Of a DNA stretch of 37,175 nucleotides, positions 23,489-32,054 are shown in pieces (position 1 is the stretch's first letter; the number at the start of each line of letters is the position of its first letter). The notes beneath the pieces are model-generated. The model ran no database searches. It was not told the DNA's origin and worked only from the letters and a program-made list of their open reading frames with translations. The translations under genes were made by a program, and so were the position numbers. Source of the stretch: a virus. The stretch is from the IMG/VR virus record IMGVR_UViG_3300046499_000487, positions 1-37,175 of that record. One strand, 5' to 3'.

Positions 23489-23703
23489 CAGAGATCAGCT
23501 CCCTTCGCGGCGCGCGCCGCCTTCTTCGCCTCAGCCGTGGCCTTGAGGCCCGGCTCTTCGACGGACTCCCAGTTGGTGGGCTGGCAGACGTAGCCCTCGA
23601 ACCTGTGGTCCGGAACCTCGACGACGGTGTCCGGCTCGACGAGCCGGTCCCCGAGCTCGGGCACGGTGACCGGGTCCGAGCCCACGTAGCGCACACGCGC
23701 CAT
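23488..23703 (-). CDS. Small head-tail region protein
   Basis: A 71-residue protein starting at ATG 23703 after GAGGAG. It has a small beta-strand core (MARVRYVGSDPVTVPELGDR, DTVVEVPDHRFEGYV) and a Lys/Ala-rich helical tail. It is coupled to the tail tube gene. Such short proteins are common in this position in Streptomyces phages; no defined function. Confidence 0.7.
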   Translation of the reverse strand: MARVRYVGSDPVTVPELGDRLVEPDTVVEVPDHRFEGYVCQPTNWESVEEPGLKATAEAKKAARAAKGADL

Positions 23704-23730
23704 GGCAGTACTCCTCTTCGGGTGGGTGGA

Positions 23731-24195
23731 TCAGATACGGGCCCGGCAGGCCACGGTGAACTCGACGCCAACCTCGGCGCCTTCGCTCGCGGACTGCTGC
23801 ACGTTGCCGGTGGTCAGGTGCGCCCACAGCACGGTGCCGTTCAAGGTCGGCGCCTCGGGCGCGGCGTCCGTGGCGCGCAATGCCTGCTCGACTTCGCCGA
23901 CCAGGTCGAACGCGTCGGTGCGGCGGAAGGACATGTCCTTGTCGCCGCCGCGGGATTCGGCGTAGCAGGAGATGACGAACGTCTCGTCCCGCGTGCGGGC
24001 GCCCGCACTGCTGAAGTCCTGTGCCACCTCGACGGCCTGCTCGCTGTCCGGCGACCAGCCGATGTGGATGCGGCGCCGCTGGGTCAGGTTGACCGCCGTC
24101 GGCCCGTCGACGACGGCGACGTCCGCGAGGGCGGGCCGCGCCCGCAGGATCGTGAGCAGCGCGTCGATCGCGGCGGGCACGCGGGAGGTCTGCAC
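23731..24195 (-). CDS. Putative tail terminator protein
   Basis: A 154-residue protein of alpha/beta pattern: helix PAAIDALLTILRAR, then strands RRRIHIGW, TFVISCYAES and GVEFTVACRA. Size, fold pattern and location between the head-tail connector and tail tube genes fit the tail terminator (lambda U-like) or head-closure group. GTG 24195 overlaps the preceding TAG by one base. Confidence 0.65.
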   Translation of the reverse strand: MQTSRVPAAIDALLTILRARPALADVAVVDGPTAVNLTQRRRIHIGWSPDSEQAVEVAQDFSSAGARTRDETFVISCYAESRGGDKDMSFRRTDAFDLVGEVEQALRATDAAPEAPTLNGTVLWAHLTTGNVQQSASEGAEVGVEFTVACRARI

Positions 24196-24752
24196 TACGC
24201 CACCCCCGGCGGAACCTTGTACGGCTCCAGCAGTTGCAGGACCCGGTTGGGGATGGCGTAGCCCCAGCCCGGCACGGCCTCGGTGACGCTGAAGTCGTCG
24301 CCGCCGCCGACCCCGGACAGGCCGCGTGCCGCCCCGTACTGGGTGCGCCACAGGTGCTGCAGCAGGATGCGGGCGGCCAGGTTGATGGTGGGCGGGATCG
24401 TGCCGCGGCCGGCCGTGTAGAGCGCCGTCCACGGGCCCCCGGCGAAACTCCCCCCGTCCACCCGCCGGATGACGCCGGCGTCCCTGTCGAGCAGCAGGTC
24501 GGCGGTGACGAAGGCGACCCCGCCTGGCAGGAGCGGCGTGAGCGAGGCGACCGAGACGGCAGGCACCTGCGTGACACAGATCGTGTATCCGCGGCCGTCG
24601 ACGGTCTCGGACACCTCGCGGTTCTCGACGGGCCCCACGTGCCGCTCGATCGGCGCGGTGAGTGCGTCGATGTACACCTGCAGCTCGGCGTCGTCACCGG
24701 TCCCGCTGATGTCGAGCTGCGCCTTCGCCTCGACCAGCGTCAGCAGGGCCAT
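24195..24752 (-). CDS. Head-tail connector (gp6-like adaptor)
   Basis: A 185-residue protein. The N-terminal helices (LLTLVEAKAQLDISGTGDDA, ELQVYIDALTAPIERHVG) are the hallmark of phage gp6/gp15-like connector proteins, which form a ring under the portal. A beta insertion (60-110) and a C-terminal helix with ARILLQHLWRTQ follow. ATG 24752 has a purine-rich GAGGGGGG upstream. It comes two genes after the capsid gene, as usual. Confidence 0.78.
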   Translation of the reverse strand: MALLTLVEAKAQLDISGTGDDAELQVYIDALTAPIERHVGPVENREVSETVDGRGYTICVTQVPAVSVASLTPLLPGGVAFVTADLLLDRDAGVIRRVDGGSFAGGPWTALYTAGRGTIPPTINLAARILLQHLWRTQYGAARGLSGVGGGDDFSVTEAVPGWGYAIPNRVLQLLEPYKVPPGVA

Positions 24753-24762
24753 GCCGCCCCCC

Positions 24763-25002
24763 TCAGCTCTTGGCGCCGCGAGCGGTGCGCCGCGGCTTCG
24801 ACTCGACCGCGGTCTCCTCCGGGCCGACGCCCCAGCGCTCCAGCTCGGCATCCACTGCCGCCACGCGGTCCTCGCGGCCGTAGGTGACGTAACTCGCGCG
24901 CTCGCGCCGCAGGGACGCGATGTACGCCTCGTCGGGCGTGGGCACCTCGGTCGTGACCGTCTCGCCGGTCCGGACGTTGGTGGCGTTTTCCTGCTCGGGC
25001 AT
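24763..25002 (-). CDS. Small protein between capsid and connector
   Basis: A 79-residue hydrophilic protein, ATG 25002 with AAGGAG at 7 bases. It has a Thr/Glu-rich start, a charged helix (DEAYIASLRRERASYVTYGR, VAAVDAELERWG) and a basic tail. The tail KPRRTARGAK might contact DNA. It is regularly seen in this place in related phages; function unknown. Confidence 0.7.
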   Translation of the reverse strand: MPEQENATNVRTGETVTTEVPTPDEAYIASLRRERASYVTYGREDRVAAVDAELERWGVGPEETAVESKPRRTARGAKS

Positions 25003-25060
25003 GTCGTGTCTCCTTTCGGGCCCGGGCCGGACAGCAGCAGCCATCCGGCCCGAGGAGCCG

Positions 25061-26479
25061 TCAGAACGTCGGGGTGATCAGGCCGGTGCCGGAGATGACC
25101 GCGATGGCCTTCGGGTAGCGCGAGGCGTGCAGGGCCGCGTAGTTGTAGAACCGCAGCAGCACGCTGAGCTGGTCCGCCTTCGTCTCGCGGAACGCCTCGG
25201 CCTGCGGGGTGCCCTCGAAGAAGATGACGTCCGTCGACCGCAGGATGATGATGCGGTCCTCGTTGGTACCCGCTCCCAAGTTCACCGGGATGTTCGGGTC
25301 GACGTACACGGGCAGGCCCTGCAGCGTGCCGACGAACCCCTCGGAGGCGACGGCACCCATGGCGGCGAGGACGTTCTGCGGCATGTTCGTCGACGGAACG
25401 ACCAGCGGCCGGCCGGCGGTGTCGACCGCGGCGGTGAACCAGGCCCACCGGCGGGGCGCCATGAAGATCTTGTCCCCGGGCAGGAAGCGGCCGGTGTGGA
25501 TCTGCTGGATCGCGTCGGCGACCTTCGGGTACAGCTCGGCGGTGGTCGGCGTCGCGTCGGTGTAGGTCACCGCGTTGAGGCCGGACACGTTGAGCAGGCC
25601 GACCTTGTTGGCCGCGTTGTTGTTGATGACGAAGGTGTCGGCCTTCACCGCGTAGTCCGCGGCCAGGTCCGCCAGCAGGATCTGGTCCATGTTGATCGGC
25701 GACTGGTCCAGGAGCTGCTGGGCGACGACCTGCTGCCCGGCGATCGTGGTCACGTTGGCGGTCACCGAGTTGGTGGTCGCGTCGGTGTTCTGCACCGCCG
25801 TGTTCTGCGTGGTCTGCTCCGCCACCGCGGTGCCGGTCGCCACCCGCGGCAGGCTGATCGCGTCGGTGCCCGTGGGCAGTCCCATCGGGCGGACCTGGTC
25901 GGCGACCACACGGCCGCCGCGAGCCAGCGCGATGTAATCGTTGATCATCCACAGCGGCGGGACGAACTCGCCGCCGGCGCCGTCCGTCGTGGTCAGGGCG
26001 CGGGCCTCCATGCCCTCCAAGGCCTGCTCGGCGCCGCGGGCGATCCGCTCCACGTGGTCCTGGACCTCGCGGTCGTTGCGGGACAGCCGCTCGATGGACG
26101 ACGTGTCGCCCTTCATCTGGGCGCGGAACAGGTCGCGGAAGTACGACGTCTGCCCGCCCTTGCGGTAGGTCTCCGGCTCCGAGACGACGGTCACCCGCTC
26201 GCGGCGCTCGCCGGTCTGGCGGTGCTCGGCGAGGATCTGGGCCGCGCGCTGCTCGCGCTGCTCGTCCTTCTCCAGGTCGGCGATCCTCTCGCGGAACGCC
26301 TCGATCTCGGTGTCCTTCGACTTGAGCGCCTCGCGCTTCTCGCCGAACGTCTTGGCCTCGTCGTCGGACAGGTCCCGGCTCTCGGCCTTCGGTGCCGCGA
26401 GGATGCCGTCCATCTCGGACTTCAGCGCGGCCCGGGCTTCGAGCGCGGCTGTCATCTGCTTGCGCAGGTAGGCGAGCAT
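25061..26479 (-). CDS. Major capsid protein, HK97 fold
   Basis: A 472-residue protein. Residues 1-100 are a charged coiled coil (KSKDTEIEAFRERIADLEKD), the scaffold-like delta domain. The coat domain starts near 110. Recognisable capsid segments are GGEFVPPLWMINDYIALARG, a Thr/Gln/Ala-rich stretch, LLADLAADYAVKADTFVINN and a C-terminal axial part with VDPNIPVNLGAG. The delta domain should be removed by the prohead protease encoded just upstream. ATG 26479 follows GGGAG. The 145 bp gap before it has no convincing gene. Confidence 0.92.
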   Translation of the reverse strand: MLAYLRKQMTAALEARAALKSEMDGILAAPKAESRDLSDDEAKTFGEKREALKSKDTEIEAFRERIADLEKDEQREQRAAQILAEHRQTGERRERVTVVSEPETYRKGGQTSYFRDLFRAQMKGDTSSIERLSRNDREVQDHVERIARGAEQALEGMEARALTTTDGAGGEFVPPLWMINDYIALARGGRVVADQVRPMGLPTGTDAISLPRVATGTAVAEQTTQNTAVQNTDATTNSVTANVTTIAGQQVVAQQLLDQSPINMDQILLADLAADYAVKADTFVINNNAANKVGLLNVSGLNAVTYTDATPTTAELYPKVADAIQQIHTGRFLPGDKIFMAPRRWAWFTAAVDTAGRPLVVPSTNMPQNVLAAMGAVASEGFVGTLQGLPVYVDPNIPVNLGAGTNEDRIIILRSTDVIFFEGTPQAEAFRETKADQLSVLLRFYNYAALHASRYPKAIAVISGTGLITPTF

Positions 26480-26624
26480 GGCTCGCTCCCTTCATGGGTG
26501 TTGGGATGGGTCGCGCCCGCGTAGCCGTCCGGGTGGTGATCCAGGTGGTGGCGCTCGTGCGGGCATGCCGCAGGGCGCTCCGGCGTGGACTCCGGCGCGT
26601 CAGGTGGTGCAGGCGGATATCGGC

Positions 26625-27296
26625 TCAGGCCAGCAGGTCGGCCTCAGCCAGGTACAGGGACAGCGGGTGCCGGGCCGCCGCGGGGGCGGGCTCCAGGCGC
26701 CGCTGCAGACGCTCGTACAGCGCCCGGGCGTCCGCCTCGTCGAGGCGGTCGAAGTCGGCGGAGCGCATCGCCCCGACGGTGGTGGCGGGGTTCGCTCCGA
26801 AATTGACGACGCTGACATCTCCGCGATGCAGGTCGACTTCGAGGATGTCGCGCTGGTCGTAGTCCGGCGACCACTGCTGGCGCGTCACCCTGAAGGCGAA
26901 GCTCATCTCGTCGACACTGCCCTCTTCGAGGGCGGCCAGCATGTCGCCGACGTCGGAGCGCTTCGTCGAGACGTCCGCCTCCATGTGCAGGCCCGTGGTG
27001 TCCTCCGACAGGCGCAGGCTGCCGGCCTTCGTGTACGCCATCGCCAGGCCGCCGTGGTTGAGCAGCAACTGCACCTGCGGGTTCTCCGCCAGAGTTTTGG
27101 CGAACGCGCCCGTGCGGACGACCTCGCTGTACGGGCCCAGCCAGTCCCACATCTCGAACGGGGCTTCGGTGACCGAGGCGTAGCCCTCGACCGTCGAGAT
27201 GCCGGACGCGCCCTTCTTGGCGCGGATTTCGAGCTGCACGGGGAACGCGCGCCGCTCGGTACCGGACGGCTTCGCCCGGTCGCTCTTGACGCTCAC
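26625..27296 (-). CDS. Prohead protease, HK97 type
   Basis: A 223-residue serine protease of the HK97 prohead family (U35). H81 in QLLLNHGG and S132 in VDEMSFAF are the expected catalytic residues. EGYASV and WDWLGPYSEVVRTGAFAKTL are conserved early segments. It cleaves the capsid delta domain during head maturation. GTG 27296 follows GGGAGGA. It lies between portal and capsid genes as in HK97. Confidence 0.9.
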   Translation of the reverse strand: MSVKSDRAKPSGTERRAFPVQLEIRAKKGASGISTVEGYASVTEAPFEMWDWLGPYSEVVRTGAFAKTLAENPQVQLLLNHGGLAMAYTKAGSLRLSEDTTGLHMEADVSTKRSDVGDMLAALEEGSVDEMSFAFRVTRQQWSPDYDQRDILEVDLHRGDVSVVNFGANPATTVGAMRSADFDRLDEADARALYERLQRRLEPAPAAARHPLSLYLAEADLLA

Positions 27297-27309
27297 GGCG
27301 TCCTCCCTT

Positions 27310-28476
27310 TCACTGTCCGTTCTCTTCTGGCTTCGCGGTGGTCAGCGGGAGCACGACGTCGCCGCCGGGCAGGGGGGCCTGGTCCTCGTTGTCTCGCACC
27401 TCGTTGGGTACGGCGAACTGGTTGCGCAGGGCGATGGCGTGCGCGCGGTAGCGGGTCAGCAGGTCGGTACGGGCCAGCGCGGCACGGTTGATCTTCACGT
27501 ACTGGCCGCGCGGCAGCATCGACGTCCACATCCGCTCGGTGCGCACCAGCCACCGGTCTAGCGCGTAGGTCAGCAGGTCGAGGCTGCGCTGCTCGACGTT
27601 GGCGTAGGTCATGGATCCGCCGGTCTCATAGCCGAGGATCTCCGGCATGCCCGGCCCGTAGATCCGCGCGCACTCGGCCGCCGTGTACTTCTGCGTCTCC
27701 AGGAACTGGGACTCCTCCGGGGCCACGGAGACGGCCTGGAACTTCCAGCCCTGCCCCAGCACGAGCGGCTCCCGGGAGCCGCGCAGCGCGGCCATGAACC
27801 GCTGCTTCGCCACGGCCGCCTGCTTCGGGTCCAGGGGCTGCTCGTTGGTCAGCAGCCCCGACGGGGTGCCGCCCTCCTCGAAGAACTGCTGGCCGAACTT
27901 CGCGGCCGCCAGGCCCTGCCCGATCGTCGACGCGTGGTGTGCCACCGGCGACAGCCCCAGCAGTCGGCCGGGAATCGTGTACGCCCGCTGGTGCCACATG
28001 TCCGCGGCGGCGTCGGCGTCGAGCGTCTCGCCACAGACCCGCCACCGGGCCACCCCGCTGGCCGGGTCCCGCCAGCCCTGCACTTCGTCGGGGTGGTAGA
28101 GGACGACCTGCGTAGGGTTCGCCATCCGGTCGCGGTCGGCGACCTTGCCGTAGGTGTTGCCGCGCAGCAGCACCGACATCATGTACTGGTACGTCCAGTC
28201 GCCCAGCCCGTAGCCGTCGCCCGCCGGGTCCTCCAGCAGCGGAGGCTTAGGCAGCTCCTTGCGGGCCGCTCCCGTGCCCTCGTACACGTCGACCGGCAGC
28301 GTGGACACGAGGGACGCGACCAGGTCCGTGGCCGCCCACACAGCGACCTTCTGCAGGCTCGCCTCGGCGTGCGACAGGTTGATGCTCGCGAACGTCGAGC
28401 CCAGCATGGACGGCCGGGGAATCGGTGGCTCGGCGAACGGCGACCGCCGCTCGCGTCGGCTGAAGAACAGACTCAC
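27310..28476 (-). CDS. Portal protein, HK97 type
   Basis: A 388-residue portal protein forming the DNA entry ring. Typical segments are LQKVAVWAATDLVASLVSTL, LPVDVYEG, YMMSVLLRGNTYGKV, VLYHPDEVQGW, AAKFGQQFFEEGGTPSGLL, IYGPGMPEILGYE and NVEQRSLDLLTYALDRWL. GTG 28476 overlaps the preceding stop as GTGA and follows GGAGG; a longer reading frame upstream lacks such support. The C-terminus includes NEVRDNEDQAPLPGGD, common to this family. Confidence 0.93.
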   Translation of the reverse strand: MSLFFSRRERRSPFAEPPIPRPSMLGSTFASINLSHAEASLQKVAVWAATDLVASLVSTLPVDVYEGTGAARKELPKPPLLEDPAGDGYGLGDWTYQYMMSVLLRGNTYGKVADRDRMANPTQVVLYHPDEVQGWRDPASGVARWRVCGETLDADAAADMWHQRAYTIPGRLLGLSPVAHHASTIGQGLAAAKFGQQFFEEGGTPSGLLTNEQPLDPKQAAVAKQRFMAALRGSREPLVLGQGWKFQAVSVAPEESQFLETQKYTAAECARIYGPGMPEILGYETGGSMTYANVEQRSLDLLTYALDRWLVRTERMWTSMLPRGQYVKINRAALARTDLLTRYRAHAIALRNQFAVPNEVRDNEDQAPLPGGDVVLPLTTAKPEENGQ

Positions 28477-28649
28477 CTCGACCTCCAGTCCGCGATCAGG
28501 CAGAACACGCCAGCGACCGCCAGCCCCGCAGGTACGTAGATGAGCCATGCCGCCGCCGACAGCAGCAGCGCACCAGCCGCGCCGGGCAGATGCCGCAGCG
28601 ACCAGCCGGCCGCCGTCGCCAAGGCGCCCACGACCTTCGCCCTGGTCAT
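28473..28649 (-). CDS. Small membrane protein between terminase and portal
   Basis: A 58-residue protein with a basic start, two hydrophobic segments (about 20-34 and 37-51) and a short charged end DWRSR. ATG 28649 follows GAGAGGGG and the stop overlaps the portal start. Role unknown. Confidence 0.65.
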   Translation of the reverse strand: MTRAKVVGALATAAGWSLRHLPGAAGALLLSAAAWLIYVPAGLAVAGVFCLIADWRSR

Positions 28650-28660
28650 ACGGGCCCCTC

Positions 28661-30199
28661 TCACAGGATGTTGTCCATCGGGTCGACTGCGTCCTCGACG
28701 TCTGCGCCGAGGCCCCACTTGGCGAAGGTCGCGGCCACCAGCGGGCTGATATCGACGCCCACGCCGCGGCGGGCCCACGCCCACGCGTCGCCGAGCGGCC
28801 GCTTCTGCGCGCCCGCCAGTGCGGTCGCCAGCGGCGCCTGGTCGAGGTGGCTGAGTGTCTGTTCGGTGACTGCGTCGTAGAACTGGCCGCACGAGTTGGC
28901 TACGTCGCGGGCCTTCGGCTTGACCACCTCGACGCCGAGTCCGTTCTCCTCGTCCTCAAGGTCGGGGATCAACGACCCGGCCGGCCCGCCCGGGTCGACC
29001 ACCCAGCACCGCGGCTTCCACTTCCGGTGCAGCTCCTTGGCCCGCTCCAGGATCCAGCCGGTGCCCGGCCGGTGGTCGACCACCTCGACGTGCGCGCCGC
29101 CCCGCCAGCGGCCCGCCACGGCGATCGCCGCGTGCGAGCGCTCCGGGGTCATGTCGATCGCGAAGACCACCTGACCCTCAGCGGTGGACTCGGCGGCCGC
29201 CAGCGCCCGCCACACGTCCTCGCCGATGACCTGCCACGTGTCGGCCGTATCCGACGGATACACGCCCACACCCAGCCGCTCACGGGAGAACAGCGTGTCG
29301 CCCAGCGTGAGCCGTTCGTTCGCCGACTTCTCCAGCGTCAGCCGGTAGCCCACCGCCGGATTCGACTTCAGGATCGACTCCGGGTCCGCGACGTCGTCGT
29401 GCTCCGTGCAGGCTTGCCCGCACTCGTCGCGGTGCTCGTTGATGGACCACTCGAAGTAGGCGAGGGTGGGATCCGGTACACCCGTCTCGGCGGCCGCCAG
29501 GGCGCGGCGCCTTACCCGCCCTAGCTGTACGGACTGGTGGCCGATGCCAGCGCTCCCCAGATACCAGGTCTGCGGGTTGGCAACCGCGGCGAGGGTCGGC
29601 GCGAGCGCCGCCATGGCGTCATCGCCCAGGATCATGTCTTCGTCGAGGATCACGCAGTCCGCAGTGAAGCCACGGCCGGACCCGCCGGAGCGCGCGATGA
29701 ACCGCAGCTCCTGCCCGGAGTGCAGCTCGATCGCCTCGTCACCCACCGTCTTCCGGTAGATCTTCACGCGTTTGTGCAGGTCAGGGCATGCGCGGATCAG
29801 GTTTTCGATCCGCTTGTACGCGTTCTTCGCCGTCTTGAACTCATGGGCGCTGTGCAGGATCAGCCGCTCGCCGCCGATGAACAGGCCCCACAACTCGCGG
29901 GCCTCGATGATCCCGCCCTTACCGTTCTGCCGCGGGACGTTGACGCACACCTCGGGCGCCGCCCAGTTGCCGTCGGCGCGCTCGCCCATTCCCTGGTCGA
30001 GGACGTGCTGCTGCCACGGGTCGAGCTTCAGACCGGCCCGGGCCGCCAAGTCGACGGCTTCCTGCCCTGCGCTCGACAGCGCGGTGCCCGGCACGGTGAA
30101 GACGCGGGGGCGCTGGTGGCCATACGCGGGGCCGTCAGCCACCGACTGCCTGCTCTGCTGCCGCTGCTCGGCGCTTCTTTCGCTGCTCAGCAATGTCAT
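28661..30199 (-). CDS. terL: Terminase large subunit
   Basis: A 512-residue packaging motor and nuclease. The ATPase has a Walker A-like PRQNGKG (89-95), as in HK97-type terminases, and Walker B VILDED (183-188). The nuclease domain begins near FAIDM with D349, and VVDPGGPAGSL follows. It drives DNA into proheads through the portal encoded downstream. ATG 30199 overlaps the small-subunit gene by 65 bases; an in-frame GTG at 30142 would overlap by only 8 and is an alternative start. Confidence 0.93.
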   Translation of the reverse strand: MTLLSSERSAEQRQQSRQSVADGPAYGHQRPRVFTVPGTALSSAGQEAVDLAARAGLKLDPWQQHVLDQGMGERADGNWAAPEVCVNVPRQNGKGGIIEARELWGLFIGGERLILHSAHEFKTAKNAYKRIENLIRACPDLHKRVKIYRKTVGDEAIELHSGQELRFIARSGGSGRGFTADCVILDEDMILGDDAMAALAPTLAAVANPQTWYLGSAGIGHQSVQLGRVRRRALAAAETGVPDPTLAYFEWSINEHRDECGQACTEHDDVADPESILKSNPAVGYRLTLEKSANERLTLGDTLFSRERLGVGVYPSDTADTWQVIGEDVWRALAAAESTAEGQVVFAIDMTPERSHAAIAVAGRWRGGAHVEVVDHRPGTGWILERAKELHRKWKPRCWVVDPGGPAGSLIPDLEDEENGLGVEVVKPKARDVANSCGQFYDAVTEQTLSHLDQAPLATALAGAQKRPLGDAWAWARRGVGVDISPLVAATFAKWGLGADVEDAVDPMDNIL

Positions 30200-30410
30200 C
30201 GACGGTGTCCCCCTTCTCCCCGACGGGGGCGAGCTTGCGGAGGTCGGCCATGATCGAGCGGAGCTCGCGGGCGGCGACGGCCTTGGCGGTGGGGGCGTCC
30301 GTTCCGTCGATGGCCTGCGCGAGGTCGAGGGCGACGGCCGCCATGCCGGGCGCCGTCTCGTCGGCGTGGAGATCTTCGAGCTCGGCGGTGATCTTGTCGG
30401 CGACGCTCAT
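30135..30410 (-). CDS. Putative terminase small subunit
   Basis: A 91-residue helical, charged protein directly before the large terminase. The N-terminus (SVADKITAELEDLHADETAP) and middle (AVAARELRSIMADLRKLAPV) are helix-forming, and the tail is basic (EQRKKRRAAAAEQ). Size and position fit a small subunit that recognises the packaging site. ATG 30410 with GGGGG close upstream is preferred over GTG 30416. The repeat-dense region just before it would be its natural binding target. Confidence 0.7.
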   Translation of the reverse strand: MSVADKITAELEDLHADETAPGMAAVALDLAQAIDGTDAPTAKAVAARELRSIMADLRKLAPVGEKGDTVDDIAEQRKKRRAAAAEQAVGG

Positions 30411-30420
30411 GGGCACCCCC

Positions 30421-30600
30421 GCTAATTCACTCGAACCGAGTTCGCGGAAATAGCGCGGTCACAGAGGGTGATGTCACGGAGGGTGAAGCCACTAATGTGA
30501 CCCAACTCAGTTCGCGTGAATAGGCTTTCAAAATCGCCGCGCAAAAAATCGGGCGAGAAGGGCGTTTGGGTCGCCCGGGAAGGCCACCAAAAAGGGGCCG
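30421..30600. other. Repeat-dense, AT-richer segment before terS (candidate cos/pac)
   Basis: A non-coding stretch clearly richer in A/T than its surroundings. It contains an inverted pair of 20-mers, ATTCACTCGAACCGAGTTCG (30425-30444) and, on the opposite strand, ATTCACGCGAACTGAGTTGG (30521-30502). It also holds a tandem pair CACAGAGGGTGA/CACGGAGGGTGA and a 7 bp stem CGGGCGA/TCGCCCG (30550-30577). An open frame crosses it but its codons lack the GC-rich third positions seen elsewhere. Position directly upstream of the terminase genes suggests the packaging site. Confidence 0.45.
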
Positions 30601-30621
30601 GGCTCGCTTCGTTGATCATGG

Positions 30622-31059
30622 TCACCACGCGCGGGACGCCTGCGGCATCGCCTCGGCCGGCCGCCCGCGCCGGGCGTTGTACCACCGGGTGACGACCCGT
30701 TCCATCTCGGGCTGTCGCATGGCCTTGACCCTCTGCATGACGATCTCTCGCCCGGGGTCCACGGTGATGATGCGGGCCTCCAGCCTCTTGTACTTCGCGA
30801 GCGCCTTGGCGCTGGGCTGAGTGTGGATCAGGTACACGTCGACCTTGTCGAGGTGCTGACATGCCTCGTCGATGGCTGCGTACCGGGCTCGGTGCACGAC
30901 CCGGGTCAGCACCTCGGTGTGGCTGTGGTGGTCAGCGCCGGGGCCAGCCATGGCCAGTGCCATCAGGTCCAGGTCGATGACGATGTCACGCGCTGTCGCG
31001 TGCGCCTGGATCCAGCTCGACTTGCCCGCGGCCGGGGGGCCGGTGACGACGTACAGCAC
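30622..31059 (-). CDS. P-loop kinase-like protein (AAA_33 type)
   Basis: A 145-residue P-loop NTPase: Walker A TGPPAAGKSS (6-15), then IVIDLDLMALAM, a likely metal-binding DxD, and a C-terminal EIVMQRVKAM segment. Compact kinases of this sort phosphorylate nucleic-acid ends or small molecules; zeta-type toxins share the fold. Position between HNH and small terminase genes suggests a role linked to DNA ends or packaging, though this is only inferred. GTG 31059 starts 6 bases after the HNH stop. Confidence 0.75.
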   Translation of the reverse strand: MLYVVTGPPAAGKSSWIQAHATARDIVIDLDLMALAMAGPGADHHSHTEVLTRVVHRARYAAIDEACQHLDKVDVYLIHTQPSAKALAKYKRLEARIITVDPGREIVMQRVKAMRQPEMERVVTRWYNARRGRPAEAMPQASRAW

Positions 31060-31065
31060 TGCGCG

Positions 31066-31344
31066 TCACCACCGCCGCGACGTGCGGGCGCGCTGCCGGG
31101 GCGCGGTGGTGCGGTTGCCGCGGGCGCTGTTGCACCGCCGGTGTGCGCTCCGGGCGTTGGCGGGGTCGAGGAGGGATCCGCCTCGGCTGAGGGGTACGAG
31201 GTGGTCGAGGGTGAAGGCGAGCGGGTGCCGGCGGCCGTCGACGCCGGACGGGATGTTGTGGCCGCAGATCCAGCAGGGGAGGCCGAGGGCCTTCTGTGCG
31301 GCGACGAGGCGGCGATAGGGGCGCCCGTTGCGGATGTCGGCCAC
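31066..31344 (-). CDS. HNH endonuclease
   Basis: A 92-residue HNH nuclease: zinc cysteines C24/C27 (CWIC) with C71 as a further ligand, DH at 47-48 in TLDHLVPLSRGG, and H68 with N72 in NARSAHRRCNSARGNR. Small HNH proteins beside terminase genes stimulate the terminase cut at cos in HK97-like phages, which fits this position. GTG 31344 follows GGAGG at 5 bases. Confidence 0.9.
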   Translation of the reverse strand: MADIRNGRPYRRLVAAQKALGLPCWICGHNIPSGVDGRRHPLAFTLDHLVPLSRGGSLLDPANARSAHRRCNSARGNRTTAPRQRARTSRRW

Positions 31345-31362
31345 GGGCGCCTCCTGGTCTGT

Positions 31363-31614
31363 CTATGCGTCGCCGAGGACGTCGTCGCGTGCGGCCTGGG
31401 CCTTGCGGTTGAGGGCGCCGGTCATGCGGAACAGGGCGACGGTGAGAGCGCCGAAGACGGCGACGAGCAGCACCTGCGTGATCACGCTGACGATGTGGAC
31501 GTCCTGGGTCGCGATGGCGATGGCGAGGGCGATGAAGTTACCGGTGGCCCAGGCGAACCACAGCCTGAGCTTCTCGACGCGGACGGCTGTCTGTACCTCG
31601 CGGTAGGTGGCCAT
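31363..31614 (-). CDS. Small two-helix membrane protein
   Basis: An 83-residue protein with two hydrophobic helices (LWFAWATGNFIALAIAIA and VSVITQVLLVAVFGALTVAL), a positive N-terminal helix and a charged C-terminus. ATG 31614 has GGGGGG just upstream; an earlier in-frame start would add 13 residues. It lies 18 bases before the HNH start. No known function. Confidence 0.65.
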   Translation of the reverse strand: MATYREVQTAVRVEKLRLWFAWATGNFIALAIAIATQDVHIVSVITQVLLVAVFGALTVALFRMTGALNRKAQAARDDVLGDA

Positions 31615-31708
31615 GGTCCCCCCAAGGGCGTGCTGTGGCTGAGGGGGCATCATCCGCCCTGCGGGCGGCCTGCGTGACCGCTGTGTCCGTCTCGTGACCA
31701 GGTCCGCC

Positions 31709-31972
31709 TCAGACCCTGGGCGGCCAGGCCCACGTGCCGGGCTCGTCGCCCTCGTGGCGGGAGGTGGCCCAATGGCTGTCGGGCCCGTCGAGCAGGACGT
31801 GGAGGTTCAGCGCCTCGTCACCGTATGACGCGACGACGATGGCCGGGTACGCCTGACCAGGCTGCGGCGTGTTGCCGGTGATGCTGTCGTGGCTGCGCTG
31901 CTGCCGGATGTGGCGGGCGTCGTCCTCGGTGAGCCTGTACAGGACGACCCGGCCGATGGTGGGCAGTGGCAT
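31709..31972 (-). CDS. Conserved small actinophage protein
   Basis: An 87-residue protein starting at ATG 31972 with GGAGG. Its pattern (GRVVLYRLTEDDARHIRQQR, YPAIVVASYGDEALNLHVLL, DGPDSHWATSRHEGD and WAWPPRV at the end) is a family I know from many actinomycete phages and integrative elements, always without a known function. It looks like a small beta-barrel fold with a WATS loop. Confidence 0.8.
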   Translation of the reverse strand: MPLPTIGRVVLYRLTEDDARHIRQQRSHDSITGNTPQPGQAYPAIVVASYGDEALNLHVLLDGPDSHWATSRHEGDEPGTWAWPPRV

Positions 31973-32054
31973 GGCTTCCTCCGGGGTGCGCGTCTTGCAC
32001 GGCGGCGGCCCGGGGTTCAGGTCCTCCGGGGCGCCGCCGTGAGTCTGAGGCCGG

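Noticed and set aside
26480-26624. Tiny open frame (24 codons) between protease and capsid genes
   Set aside because: It is Pro/Arg-rich, lacks a ribosome binding site and fits chance.
30422-30862. Open frame crossing the region before the small terminase gene
   Set aside because: Its right half is a shadow of the kinase gene. Its left half covers repeat-rich, AT-richer DNA without GC-rich third codon positions.
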